Source of the DNA: an uncultured Marinococcus sp.
GTDB taxonomy: Bacteria; Bacillota; Bacilli; Bacillales; Marinococcaceae
Assembly: GCF_947493875.1 (NCBI RefSeq)
Contig: NZ_CANLSU010000008.1
Coordinates: 38,630 to 102,629, forward strand
Reading direction: 5' to 3'
DNA length: 64,000 nt
Shown here: piece after piece, positions 33,620 to 42,752 of the stretch
Layout: the number at the start of each line of letters is the position of its first letter
How positions within the stretch are numbered: position 1 is the first letter of the stretch
Notes under the pieces: generated by a model
Databases searched by the model: none
What the model was told of the DNA's origin: nothing
The model's input: the letters and a program-made list of their open reading frames with translations, nothing else
Position numbers and translations under genes: made by a program

Positions 33620-34129
33620 GTGATTATTGCGGAAAATATTCTGTTGGAAACTCCGGATCGGGTCGCTTGTTTTTATAAGGAAATCTTTTCGGGTTTAAAT
33701 AAACCCTCTCATACCTATTTGGAAACAAGCTTTACTGACGATCACGAAGAACTAGTGCTCGTGAAAGACATCTCTTTTTTTTCCGTATGTGAACACCATC
33801 TTGTTTCATTCTTTGGCCAAGCGCATGTGGCTTACATTCCGAAAGAGGGAGAGTTTACGGGGCTTAGCAAACTCGCAAGAACTGTTGAAGCGGTCGCTCA
33901 GAAGCCCCAGCTCCAAGAACGAATGACCTACACCATCGCTAACAATATCATGTCGGTACTCCAACCACACGGGGTCATGGTGATTTTAGAAGCGGAACAC
34001 CTGTGTATGGCTATGAGAGGCGTTAAAAAACCGGGCGCTGTAACCGTCACTTCTGCCGTTCGAGGCCATTTTGCTCAGGAGCTGGCAGCACGACAAGAAG
34101 TTCTTGAGTTAATTAGACATCATAAATAG
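33620..34129 (+). CDS. folE: GTP cyclohydrolase I, N-terminally shortened
   Basis: This 169-residue protein covers the catalytic core: the [15 protein letters not shown] opening of the core, zinc ligands Cys57, His60 (SVCEHHLV) and Cys129 (EHLCMAMRG), and the [10 protein letters not shown] helix. The enzyme converts GTP to dihydroneopterin triphosphate, first step of folate and pterin synthesis. The usual 20-30 residue N-terminal helix is missing: the frame is closed by TAG 30 bases upstream. The only start is a GTG without a ribosome binding site. Either a non-standard start is used or the gene is decaying. The deaminase gene upstream hints at guanine metabolism or queuosine-like chemistry. 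Confidence 0.75.
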   Translation: MIIAENILLETPDRVACFYKEIFSGLNKPSHTYLETSFTDDHEELVLVKDISFFSVCEHHLVSFFGQAHVAYIPKEGEFTGLSKLARTVEAVAQKPQLQERMTYTIANNIMSVLQPHGVMVILEAEHLCMAMRGVKKPGAVTVTSAVRGHFAQELAARQEVLELIRHHK

Positions 34130-34380
34130 GGGGTGGTGCTACCTGGATGGAGAGCGCAGCGATGTAGGTTGCGCATATATGAAGATTACAATGAAACGAA
34201 GAATAGGAAGAATATCAACGTTAAGCTTGGAAGGCACGTTCAAGACAAAGCGGGTGATATCATTGCTATGGAACTTAGCATCGCCCGTCGTGAAAATTAG
34301 ATCCTGTCTACTTTTTGGCCTTTTAACTGTGAAACTAAATCTGGCGGGGGGATTGTTAGAAGTAATGGATATGATGAAAA

Positions 34381-34413
34381 AACGCCAAGTCGGCACAGAC
34401 TTGACGTTCTTTT
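34381..34413 (+). terminator. Rho-independent terminator
   Basis: AACGCCAAGTC and GACTTGACGTT form a stem with one mismatch and a GGCACA loop, followed by CTTTTT. It lies 250 bases after folE. The region 34130-34573 otherwise holds no supportable gene. Confidence 0.8.
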
Positions 34414-34573
34414 TCCCCTTAATTTTACAAGGGTACATATGAGAACACGTTGATGATATTGTCGTTTGCTATAGAAAGCTATAGAAGACCAACAGTGTTA
34501 TTTTCCTGCATTTACTATGAGAAGTTCGAAACGGGGGCTCGATTACTATCTTTCGTTTTTCTTACGAAAAGAA

Positions 34574-35026
34574 TTAAGAGCTCCGGAAATCTTCAAGCAT
34601 TCGTTCGATTTGTTCTTTATGGCCGGTTTCATCATCAATCAGATCATCCAATTGATTTTGGAGTTCGATCATTCCTAATTCTTTCGCCTGTTGTCGACGT
34701 TTCATATACCGATCAATGGTCGCTGCTTCGGCGTTTCGAGCGGTTTCCAACATCTCTTGAACGTTAAAAGTTTGTTGAACGGCTGCGGGTTCTGTTACCG
34801 GTGTTCCGCCGAGCGTTCGAATCTTGGCGGCTAGATATTGAGCGTGCCCTTGTTCATCCCCAATCTCGGCTTCGAAAAAACTCCGCAGCATTGGGGTATG
34901 AATCCCCGAAACTACCGCCGCGTAATTCGTGTACATGATGGCGGAGGCGTATTCGTTCGCCAAATCAACATTGAGCCCGTCAATCAGTTTTTGTACCTTT
35001 GGATCAAACTGTCGTACTTGTACCAT
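34574..35026 (-). CDS. Ferritin-like di-iron protein (bacterioferritin/Dps-like)
   Basis: This is a 150-residue four-helix protein with the di-iron pattern: Glu25 in LANEYASA, Glu in FFEAEIGDEQGH with His61, a Glu in the third helix (NAEAATIDRY), and DDETGHKEQIERM in the fourth helix. Such proteins store iron or detoxify peroxide. It resembles the small bacterioferritin-like group rather than classical Dps. The start has AAGGAGGAAAAGCGA upstream. It is single, with its own promoter region, and a stress role would suit the YflT-like neighbour. Confidence 0.85.
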   Translation of the reverse strand: MVQVRQFDPKVQKLIDGLNVDLANEYASAIMYTNYAAVVSGIHTPMLRSFFEAEIGDEQGHAQYLAAKIRTLGGTPVTEPAAVQQTFNVQEMLETARNAEAATIDRYMKRRQQAKELGMIELQNQLDDLIDDETGHKEQIERMLEDFRSS

Positions 35027-35170
35027 TCGCTTTTCCTCCTTAATGTATTAATCATTCTTTTCTTTTATACCCGGAGAGTGGGCAAGGCTACACATAATTA
35101 ATCCATAAAAGCTTTGCCCGAACAATTTTTCAAGAACCAAATATTTTTCGCGTGGGTGAAAATTTAAAGA

Positions 35171-35210
35171 TCGCTGAGGCTCATGGTAAGAACTGCTTGG
35201 TCCTCAGCGA
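35171..35210 (-). terminator. Inverted repeat downstream of the formamidase gene, possible terminator
   Basis: TCGCTGAGG and CCTCAGCGA (9-bp perfect stem, 22-base loop) are followed on the minus strand by TCTTTAAATTTT. It lies 37 bases after the stop of the amidase gene. Confidence 0.55.
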
Positions 35211-35246
35211 CGTTGCTTCTCGTTGGGCCTGACGATAAAGCAATGG

Positions 35247-36230
35247 CTAATAGCTTCGTGGAGAAGGAAAACCATAACGACTGCCATCCGTATGCTGCAC
35301 GTCGTTTTCCCATGGCAACCGATACGTACCGTTTTTTAAATCGTTCATGTACGTATAAGGGGCATCGGTTACTCCTTGCTCCACGGCCACGTACCCACGA
35401 TGGCCTAATTGATAGATATTGTTTTCCACGCCCCAGTGGACACGAGCTTCTTGGGCTAAATCAGGACGAATCTCTCCGGTGATAATCTCATCTGCCCGAT
35501 TTCCCCCCTGCGTGGTGACGGTGCCTTCGAAATCGACGATCATTGCGTCTCCCATTGAATCATTTACACCGTCCGTCCCGCACATAGCCACCGAGGCAGT
35601 AAAAGCCAAGTTAGTAAAGGCGTTAGCTCGATTCGTAATTTCCCAGGATTGTTGAATTGGAGGAGTGTAACCGGCTGTTCGTAAAATAACATTAGCGCCT
35701 TTATAGGCCAATTCTCGACTTACCTCTGGAAACATTCCATCATGGCAAATAGCGAGACCTAACACACTGCCATTGGGCCCCTGGCAAACAGGCAGACCGG
35801 TGTCTCCTGGTTCCCAAGGCTCTGCAGGTACCCAGGGGTGCAGCTTGCGATAGTGTAATTGAATGACACCATGATTATCAATAATAAGACCGGTGTTGTA
35901 TGGATTTCCATCTGGATTCACTTCCATAATGGAAAAACAGGCCCATTGATTAGTTCGACGACAACTTTCCTGTAGTTGCTGAACTTCAGGGCCGTCAACG
36001 CTACACATTAATTCTTTGCTCGTATCCATAGAGAGTCCGTGAAGCATATATTCTGGAAAAACAACAAGATCAATGGGGGCAATAAATTGTTTTGCTTTTT
36101 CCATCATGTCACAAACTTTTTGTGTTTGTTGTTGAAGATCTTCTTTCGAATGGATCGTGGGGAGATCAAGTTGAACTAAGCCCACAACAACGCCATTTGG
36201 GGTTTTATTTAAGCCACCTAAACCATTCAT
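35247..36230 (-). CDS. amiF: Formamidase (nitrilase superfamily, AmiF type)
   Basis: The 327-residue protein has the Glu-Lys-Cys triad of the carbon-nitrogen hydrolases at the positions known for AmiF: Glu60 (VFPEYMLHG), Lys129 (HYRKLHPWVP) and Cys162 (AICHDGMFPEV). Formamidases split formamide to formate and ammonia, and aliphatic amidases are close relatives. The length fits the AmiF branch. The ATG at 36230 follows AAGGAGGAG; an earlier one has no site. It is the last gene of the minus-strand run after the sialidase, but the 183-base gap suggests separate control. A nitrogen supply role is likely. Confidence 0.88.
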   Translation of the reverse strand: MNGLGGLNKTPNGVVVGLVQLDLPTIHSKEDLQQQTQKVCDMMEKAKQFIAPIDLVVFPEYMLHGLSMDTSKELMCSVDGPEVQQLQESCRRTNQWACFSIMEVNPDGNPYNTGLIIDNHGVIQLHYRKLHPWVPAEPWEPGDTGLPVCQGPNGSVLGLAICHDGMFPEVSRELAYKGANVILRTAGYTPPIQQSWEITNRANAFTNLAFTASVAMCGTDGVNDSMGDAMIVDFEGTVTTQGGNRADEIITGEIRPDLAQEARVHWGVENNIYQLGHRGYVAVEQGVTDAPYTYMNDLKNGTYRLPWENDVQHTDGSRYGFPSPRSY

Positions 36231-36413
36231 GAAACTCCTCCTTATATTAGAATAATAAAAATATATGCTCTTGGCCAAAACTTCTTTGATTTTTGGACAT
36301 GATCTTACACCCTGTATTTTTCCTTCCTATGGTTGATTCAAACCAATACTGTTCAAAGCAAAAGTGCATTGAGCAACAACAACTTTGTATTTATTTTTAT
36401 CTTTAGCATTTAT

Positions 36414-37772
36414 TCATTCTGTTTCTATAGAAAAGCGTACAAAATCAATGTTTTCGTTTGCATCTGCTTCATAAAGCAAACCTACAGTTCCATCAGCCAA
36501 TTCTGTTAAGCTTGAATACCCATAATGTCCTTCTTTCACAAGTTGTTCATCGACCCAATTAATATCATAATCTTTTTTTCCATTATTATCGAAACCACGA
36601 TCTTCAATCAACCCAACTTTGACTTTGCCGTTAACACGTTGAGTATGATCACTAGCGCTTGAATAAATGATCGCAGGTTTCCCTTGAACCGGTTGGGAGT
36701 AGTTGATTACAGACATTTGACTATAAGGCGCTGGTAGGTCCATGTCTGTTTGAATATGATTATCCCAAGAAACTCCTCCGTCGTAACTGGTAGCAATTTG
36801 GGCGTAACCAGAACGATTCCGGCTGAACATTTTTAGTTGGCCATTGGGCATCTCAACGACTTGCGATTCGGTCAATTCGTATTCACGATTTGAAAATGTG
36901 CGTTCATCCAGTTGCTTTCCATCTGGTGTGATTCGCCCCTCATTCGGAGACTCACCCCGGTGCCAGGTATCTCCTCCATCATCGCTATAAATAACGGCAC
37001 TTGCCTGACGATTATTTTGATTAAAGAAGTACACGGGATAAACTAAACGTCCTTCATGGGGACCCTGCTGAATTTGAATGCCATTTCCAGGTCCCGTACC
37101 TAAAAACAACATCCATTCTTCTTTTACTTGAGCATTAAGGTCTTGAACAGAAGACCAAGTTTTCCCTTCATCTTGACTCGTATAAAGTTCTAAATAGGAA
37201 ATTTGCTTTGCTTGAAGAGGAGACGCTGAACTGAAAACATGATCTACTTTCTTGTCATTTTTATATAGTATCCGGTGATCTTTAACTGTATATGGCGTTG
37301 GTTGATTATTTTTATCATAAACTATGCCATCATCCCGAACCGTATATGATTGATCCTCATTGTCGTAAAGAGTGAAATACAGTTGATTGGCTATCGTAGA
37401 AAAACCTGTGCCTCTGTCAATATTATTTCCGATGCCCCCCATGAGACCCGTGTCATGCGGAAAACCATCGACAAGGGCAAAAAGCTTTTGAGATGATTCT
37501 TCTTCGACAAAAGATAAATCAATATTTGAAGCATTTCCGGGATAATTGTTAATGAAAATGCTATCTGATTCCCATGTCTGGCCGTTTGTGAAACTTCGTC
37601 GTAGAATAGAATCAATATTATTCGGTGAGTCTGCTCCGCTGTTGACGCGTCGATCAACACCAGCGATCGTGGTCCCTTGGCTGGTTTGATATAAAGCCGG
37701 GATGCGAAAATTCGTAGCATCAGCATACTCTGAACAATAGACATTTTCAAGAATTGCCAATTCCGTAACCAT
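36414..37772 (-). CDS. Exo-alpha-sialidase, BNR repeat family, without visible signal peptide
   Basis: The 452-residue six-bladed propeller enzyme has the FRIP motif with its Arg (NFRIPALY, residues 22-28) and Asp-boxes TSQDEGKTW, SDDGGDTW and TSYDGGVSW. Two later arginine positions (in NRSGYAQI and elsewhere) may complete the triad that holds the sialic acid carboxylate. It releases terminal sialic acid from glycans. Unlike secreted sialidases, it starts almost directly with the catalytic domain. A TAG stop lies nine codons upstream in the same frame and no ribosome binding site is obvious, so either the enzyme is intracellular or the signal sequence was lost. The symporter and lyase genes lie upstream. 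Confidence 0.85.
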   Translation of the reverse strand: MVTELAILENVYCSEYADATNFRIPALYQTSQGTTIAGVDRRVNSGADSPNNIDSILRRSFTNGQTWESDSIFINNYPGNASNIDLSFVEEESSQKLFALVDGFPHDTGLMGGIGNNIDRGTGFSTIANQLYFTLYDNEDQSYTVRDDGIVYDKNNQPTPYTVKDHRILYKNDKKVDHVFSSASPLQAKQISYLELYTSQDEGKTWSSVQDLNAQVKEEWMLFLGTGPGNGIQIQQGPHEGRLVYPVYFFNQNNRQASAVIYSDDGGDTWHRGESPNEGRITPDGKQLDERTFSNREYELTESQVVEMPNGQLKMFSRNRSGYAQIATSYDGGVSWDNHIQTDMDLPAPYSQMSVINYSQPVQGKPAIIYSSASDHTQRVNGKVKVGLIEDRGFDNNGKKDYDINWVDEQLVKEGHYGYSSLTELADGTVGLLYEADANENIDFVRFSIETE

Positions 37773-37940
37773 ATCCGTGTTTTGAGTGTTAGATGCCTAA
37801 AACTCATAGATTGAAGCTAAAAAACCAGCAATAACATCCAAGCAAATAATGCAGTACTTTATGAGATTATTTCCTTATGTTTATCCTCATAGATCTTTAG
37901 CCACTGCTATTCATTAAATGATTAATTTTTGTTTTTTCAA

Positions 37941-39452
37941 CTACGCCTTGCTCACACGTTGATACTTCGTCTTGAGGGAATAAACCGTCAAGCCTTCAAT
38001 ATTCTTTCCATGGGAAGGAAAACATAGACTAAACAGATACCCCATTAACATCGATCCGAAGAATGAAAAAGTACTTACCATAAATGGGCTGAAAGCGGTT
38101 TGTTGAATCAGATACGAAAGAATAGCGCTTCCAAAAAGACCTAGAATAACGCCTGGCGTATTTGCGCGCTTGGTGAAGATTCCGAGAGCAAAAATACCAG
38201 CGGTGGGCACGCCAAATAATCCTGTTAAGCTTAAGAAAAGATTCCATGTTTCCGCCCGGTTGGTCGAAACAAGATAAAGAGCGGCTAACATGCCAAGTAC
38301 TCCAGCAATAATAATTACGACCCGCGCAAACCACACCCCATTTTCTTTTGGTGAAGCATCGAAAAAGCGCTGTTTGACATCGACGGTGATACACGCAGAA
38401 ATACTATTTAAACTAGAAGAGATTGTTGACTGCGCTGCTGCAAAAATGGCTGCGATGAGTAAACCGGCTATTCCGGCTGGAAGGCTGGTTACAATGAAAA
38501 ATGGCACAATCGCTGAAGTGTTCACATTGTCCGGTAGAGTGCCCGCATGATTAAAATAACTATATAGCACCGTACCCATACCATAAAATAAAGGAATCGT
38601 CAGCAATGCAAGAAAGCCATTCGTAATGAGCGATTTTCTGGTCTCTTTCACAGAAGAGGTCGTTTGATACCGTTGCACGACGTCTTGACTAGCCGTGTAT
38701 TGATGCAAGTTGTTGAAGATTGACCCAAGAAAAATAATGGGAATCGCTGCTGCTGCGGTACCTAATTGAAAGTTTTGACTGGTAATAAATTTGTCATCAC
38801 TTGCCGCATCAGCAACGACCGTGCCAATCCCACCATCGATGGAAAAGATGCCCAACGTGATAATTAGAGCTGCTCCCCCAATTAAGATAATGCCTTGAAG
38901 CACATCACTCCAAATAACTCCTTCGATACCACCCAAAAACGTGTAAATAATACACAAAATTCCAACAATACTCGCAATAAGTATGGGATTAATATTTGAG
39001 ACGGAGCCAATCGCTAATGTAGGTAAGTAGATGACAATGGCAATACGGCCAATATGAAACAATACGAAAAGTAAGCTACCAATTAATCGAATCGATGGTC
39101 CAAACCGTTCTTCCAAATATTCGTAAGCGGTAACAACATTTAATTTTCTGAAAAATGGAATATAGAAATAGACGAGCAGTGGAACAATAGCAAAAATAGC
39201 TATGTTCCCTGCCGAATACGACCAATCAGTCAAAAAAGCCTGTTCAGGGGTCGACATAAAGGTGATTGCACTAAGCGTTGTCGCATAGATGCTAAACCCT
39301 GCGGCCCAAGCAGGAATTTTTCCTTCAGCTTTAAAAAAGGAATCCGTATTCTTCCCAGCACGTTTGGTGAAATAAGCTCCCACAAGGAGCATTCCACCCA
39401 GATAGATAATGATAACAATCCAGTTGATGGCGCCCATATTAACATCCGTCAT
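37941..39452 (-). CDS. nanT: Sodium:solute symporter, probable sialic acid transporter
   Basis: The 503-residue protein has about 13 membrane segments and the SSS family's early pattern (YLGGMLLVGAYFTKRAGKNTDSFF, a GFSIYATTLSAITFM stretch for sodium binding). It follows the NanA gene by 17 bases and precedes the sialidase gene, so it most likely imports N-acetylneuraminate with sodium, as SiaT of other bacteria. The gene symbol reflects function, not kinship to the MFS-type NanT of E. coli. GGGGGCAGC upstream of the ATG is a moderate ribosome binding site. Confidence 0.85.
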   Translation of the reverse strand: MTDVNMGAINWIVIIIYLGGMLLVGAYFTKRAGKNTDSFFKAEGKIPAWAAGFSIYATTLSAITFMSTPEQAFLTDWSYSAGNIAIFAIVPLLVYFYIPFFRKLNVVTAYEYLEERFGPSIRLIGSLLFVLFHIGRIAIVIYLPTLAIGSVSNINPILIASIVGILCIIYTFLGGIEGVIWSDVLQGIILIGGAALIITLGIFSIDGGIGTVVADAASDDKFITSQNFQLGTAAAAIPIIFLGSIFNNLHQYTASQDVVQRYQTTSSVKETRKSLITNGFLALLTIPLFYGMGTVLYSYFNHAGTLPDNVNTSAIVPFFIVTSLPAGIAGLLIAAIFAAAQSTISSSLNSISACITVDVKQRFFDASPKENGVWFARVVIIIAGVLGMLAALYLVSTNRAETWNLFLSLTGLFGVPTAGIFALGIFTKRANTPGVILGLFGSAILSYLIQQTAFSPFMVSTFSFFGSMLMGYLFSLCFPSHGKNIEGLTVYSLKTKYQRVSKA

Positions 39453-39469
39453 AAAAGCTGCCCCCTTAA

Positions 39470-40339
39470 TTATAATTGATGTTTTTTAATTAGTTGTTGC
39501 ATGGTCGTTGTATCAACGTTATGACGCGGAGTTAACGGTGCCTTGCACAACCCAGCTTGTACCCCTTGTTCACGTAAGATCCCTTTGATCGCTTGATAAA
39601 TACCTATATCCAACAATGATTCGATCAGGTCATTGGTTTCGTGCTGCAACTGATAGGCTTCAGCCACATTTCCTTCTTGCGCCAATTCAAAAATACGACG
39701 GGCTTTGCGTCCATTAACATTATACGTACTGCCAATAGCCCCATCGACACCAGAAACCGTGCCGTGAATAAGCATTTCATCAAAACCAGAGAAAATCATC
39801 TTATTGGGGTACCGTTGACGCAAACGTTCTAAAAGAAAGAAATCACCTGCGGTATACTTCACGCCGATAATTTGTTCTTCTTGTAGAAGTTCATCAAATT
39901 GATTCATATTCATATGAACACCTGTCAATGCAGGGATAGAATAAATAATCATCTTGTGGTTGGTTTCTTTCACAAGCGTTAGATAATAGTTTTTTATTTC
40001 TTCAAAGGAAAACGGATAGTAGTAAGGTGTAACTGCAGACAAGCTGTCATAGCCTAGATCCCGGGCATAGATGCCAAGATCAATAGCTTCGTAAATGTCT
40101 AAGGAACCAATTTGAGCAATAAGAGTAATGGCCCCTTGGCTTTCCTCTTGCACGATGCGAAAGACTTGTTTTTTTTGTTCCGTGTTCATCAAAAAATTTT
40201 CTCCGGTACTTCCGTTGACGTATAAGCCATCTATTTGTTGCACATCGATATTGTGACGAACAACTTCACGCAGCCCCTTTTCGATGATTTCTCCATGCTC
40301 GTCAAATGGAACAACTAACGCTGAAAATATTCCGTTCAT
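39470..40339 (-). CDS. nanA: N-acetylneuraminate lyase
   Basis: This is a 289-residue aldolase of the DHDPS/NAL family. It has the carboxylate-binding GSTGE motif (residues 43-47), catalytic Tyr133 (IYSIPALTGV) and Schiff-base Lys161 (GVKYTAGD), in the spacing known for NanA. It splits sialic acid into N-acetylmannosamine and pyruvate. The ATG at 40339 has GGAGGAGG upstream and is preferred to the longer frame. It is the first gene of the minus-strand nan operon, divergent from the regulator, with a palindromic operator between them. Confidence 0.92.
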   Translation of the reverse strand: MNGIFSALVVPFDEHGEIIEKGLREVVRHNIDVQQIDGLYVNGSTGENFLMNTEQKKQVFRIVQEESQGAITLIAQIGSLDIYEAIDLGIYARDLGYDSLSAVTPYYYPFSFEEIKNYYLTLVKETNHKMIIYSIPALTGVHMNMNQFDELLQEEQIIGVKYTAGDFFLLERLRQRYPNKMIFSGFDEMLIHGTVSGVDGAIGSTYNVNGRKARRIFELAQEGNVAEAYQLQHETNDLIESLLDIGIYQAIKGILREQGVQAGLCKAPLTPRHNVDTTTMQQLIKKHQL

Positions 40340-40397
40340 TTTTTTCCTCCTCCAATGTGAAATATGAGTTGCGCATTGGCTCATATTTTTGTATTAT

Positions 40398-40410
40398 TTG
40401 GTCAGACCAA
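40398..40410. promoter_or_regulatory. GntR/FadR-type operator between nanA and nanR
   Basis: TTGGTCAGACCAA is a perfect 13-base palindrome with the TGGT...ACCA form typical for FadR-family regulators. It lies in the divergent promoter region, about 60 bases before nanA and 84 before the regulator gene, so one regulator can control both arms. Confidence 0.75.
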
Positions 40411-40493
40411 TTTCAATACATCTTAATATGCTATATTTAATGAGTCAACCTTTTTTGATAACGATTCCAACAAATACAAAAGGAGACTTATTC

Positions 40494-41156
40494 ATGACCG
40501 AAGCAAAAATTTCGTTAAAAAAGCAAGTTATTCATCAAATCAAGCAGTACATGATTGAGCAAAATTTATCGGCAGGTGATAAATTGCCCACAGAGCGCAA
40601 GTTTGTAGAAATATTAGGTGTTAGCCGTTCTGTGGTTCGAGAAGCGTTAAGCTTTTTAGAAAATACAGAAGTAATCAGTGTCCGGCATGGTAGTGGAGCT
40701 ACGATCAATCACACAAATATTGAATCTTTATTAAGTAATTTTTTCTTCTTATGGCAGCTTAATAGTGGAAATCAAGAAGAAATTCAAAGCCTGCGTGTTT
40801 TAATCGAATGTAGTGCGATTGAGGAAATCATGAACCATCGTTCGGATCAAGATATTGAAGGTTTATATCAAATTGTACGAGATGGAGAACATGCTTGTAC
40901 GCCAGAAGACTACCGGCAACAAGATATGCAATTTCATTTAAATTTATTACGAGCCACTCACAATGATTTATTTATTCAAATGACGCATATGATTACGACG
41001 TATTTTTTTGATGTTATCCAAATCGATATTACAGCTGAGCAATATCATAAAGTAACCATGGATCACTACGCTATTCTTCAGGCAATGGAACATTCGGACG
41101 GATTGGAAGCCAAAAGGCTTTTGACTCAACACATTCAGGATATCGATAGTTCATAA
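40494..41156 (+). CDS. nanR: GntR-family regulator (FadR/FCD), probable NanR of the sialic acid genes
   Basis: The 220-residue protein has an N-terminal winged helix (about 5-70; PTERKFVEILGVSRSVVREALSFLE) and a C-terminal helical FCD domain (about 90-215) with the histidines of the metal pocket in DMQFHLNLLRATHN and near the end. It stands at the head of nanK-nanE-nagB and divergent from nanA. The operator TTGGTCAGACCAA fits its family, so it probably represses both operons until sialic acid or a derivative binds. The ATG at 40494 is used because AAAGGAGA lies upstream; an earlier ATG would place the operator inside the gene. Confidence 0.85.
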   Translation: MTEAKISLKKQVIHQIKQYMIEQNLSAGDKLPTERKFVEILGVSRSVVREALSFLENTEVISVRHGSGATINHTNIESLLSNFFFLWQLNSGNQEEIQSLRVLIECSAIEEIMNHRSDQDIEGLYQIVRDGEHACTPEDYRQQDMQFHLNLLRATHNDLFIQMTHMITTYFFDVIQIDITAEQYHKVTMDHYAILQAMEHSDGLEAKRLLTQHIQDIDSS

Positions 41157-41173
41157 GGAGGGGGGAAATAAAG

Positions 41174-42049
41174 ATGTACTACGCTGCTATTGATATTGGG
41201 GGGTCGTACATTAAATATGCTGTGCTTGATTATGGGGGGGCAATACAGACCAAGCACAAGCAGTTGACGCCTGAGAACACTGGGAACGGCATTCTTTTAA
41301 CCATCCAAAGGATTATTGAGAAATTACAAGTTTCTTATGTGTTAAGTGGTATTGGAGTGAGCACAGCCGGTATTGTGGACCGTGCTCAAGGCAAAATAGT
41401 CTATGCCGGCCCAACCATCGCTCATTATCAGGGCACAGAAATTGCTTCTTTTTTACATCAAACATTTGCCGTTCCTGTCCATGTTGAAAACGATGTGAAA
41501 GCGGCTCTATTGGGAGAAATATGGGCAAGGGGGTTAGCGGATCCGGCAAACATTTATCTGCTGACCTTAGGTACGGGAATTGGAGGAGCCTATTACACAG
41601 ATCAATTGATGGATGGACATTATGGCAATGGCAATTCGATCGGCTACATGCTCACAAATCCTACGGATCATTCGAACTATGAAACTCGAGCTTCGACAAA
41701 TAGCTTGCAACGTCAATTGCAGCAATACCCCGAGCTGCCATCAACCATTGAAGCGTTATTTACGGAAGCAGAGAAAGGAAATAAAGAGGGCCAAGAGCTT
41801 TTACACCGCTGGGGAACAAATGTAGCTCAAGGGATTGCTGAGATCATGTTGATATTAAATCCTTCCATGATTTTATTGGGAGGAGGAATTTCTCAACAAG
41901 AGAGCCGGCTTCTTCGTTATATTGATCCGCATCTTGACTTATATTTGCCAGATAAACGTTTTCGGACACCTTTGCAAACCGCTAGATTACAAAATGATGC
42001 AGCCTTACTAGGTAGCATTTATCCATTTTTTCAGGAGGAGATCATATGA
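41174..42049 (+). CDS. nanK: ROK-family N-acetylmannosamine kinase, with altered substrate motif
   Basis: The 291-residue sugar kinase has the ATP-binding [13 protein letters not shown] at the N-terminus, the catalytic Asp in VENDVKAAL (near residue 104) and the GTGIGG phosphate loop. Between nanR and nanE, it should phosphorylate N-acetylmannosamine. The ROK signature ExGH and the CxCGxxGC zinc site are absent: the place reads NSIGYMLTN followed by [10 protein letters not shown]. Loss of the zinc site is common in Gram-positive ROK kinases, but they usually keep a Glu at the first place, which here is Ser. It overlaps nanE by 4 bases (ATGA). Confidence 0.87.
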   Translation: MYYAAIDIGGSYIKYAVLDYGGAIQTKHKQLTPENTGNGILLTIQRIIEKLQVSYVLSGIGVSTAGIVDRAQGKIVYAGPTIAHYQGTEIASFLHQTFAVPVHVENDVKAALLGEIWARGLADPANIYLLTLGTGIGGAYYTDQLMDGHYGNGNSIGYMLTNPTDHSNYETRASTNSLQRQLQQYPELPSTIEALFTEAEKGNKEGQELLHRWGTNVAQGIAEIMLILNPSMILLGGGISQQESRLLRYIDPHLDLYLPDKRFRTPLQTARLQNDAALLGSIYPFFQEEII

Positions 42050-42723
42050 TTCAAGATATTCAAGGCGGTCTCGTTGTTTCATGCCAAGCACTGGCCCATG
42101 AGCCTTTGCACAGCTCATCGATCATGGCGAAAATGGCAATAGCTGCTCAAGAAGGCGGTGCGAAAGGCATCCGAGCCAATACAAAAGCAGACATTCTCGC
42201 TATTCGACAGGAAGTTTCATTACCTATCATTGGCATTGTTAAACGTGATTACGCTGATAGCAGCGTTTTTATTACCGCTACGAAACAAGAGGTCGATGAA
42301 CTATTAGATAGCGGCTGTGAAATGATTGCATTGGATGCTACCCATCGCTTCCGTCCTCATGGGGAAACGTTACGTGATTTAGTCAAATACATTCGAGCTC
42401 GAAACGAAAATGTACAAATCATGGCAGACATTTCTTCAAAACAAGAAGCTCTGGATGCGGAAGCCCTCGGGTGCGATTGTGTATCCACCACCTTATATGG
42501 TTACACCCAAGAGAGTGCTTCTCACAAATTATACGAAGACGACTTTGCTTTTCTGAAAACATTACAATCTTCTTTAAAGATACCAGTAATTGCGGAAGGA
42601 AATGTCTCGACACCTGAAAGGTACCACCGAGCATTAGAATTAGGTGCTCATGCGGTAGTAGTAGGAGGAGCTATCACAAGACCACAGCAAATCACTGCGA
42701 ATTTTGTGAATCATAGAAAATAG
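42046..42723 (+). CDS. nanE: N-acetylmannosamine-6-phosphate 2-epimerase
   Basis: This is a 225-residue TIM-barrel protein with the NanE pattern: [10 protein letters not shown] near the start, [18 protein letters not shown] (catalytic Lys), [10 protein letters not shown] and a late [13 protein letters not shown] phosphate-binding loop. It converts ManNAc-6-phosphate to GlcNAc-6-phosphate. The start overlaps the nanK stop (ATGA), and nagB follows after 29 bases. The next enzyme of the pathway, NagA deacetylase, is not in the window and must be encoded elsewhere. Confidence 0.92.
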   Translation: MIQDIQGGLVVSCQALAHEPLHSSSIMAKMAIAAQEGGAKGIRANTKADILAIRQEVSLPIIGIVKRDYADSSVFITATKQEVDELLDSGCEMIALDATHRFRPHGETLRDLVKYIRARNENVQIMADISSKQEALDAEALGCDCVSTTLYGYTQESASHKLYEDDFAFLKTLQSSLKIPVIAEGNVSTPERYHRALELGAHAVVVGGAITRPQQITANFVNHRK

Positions 42724-42752
42724 TTACAGTTAAAGGGAGAGAAACGTTTAGT

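Noticed and set aside
34179..34442. Plus-strand open frame of 87 codons after folE
   Set aside because: It runs through a strong terminator, has no ribosome binding site and no recognisable protein pattern.
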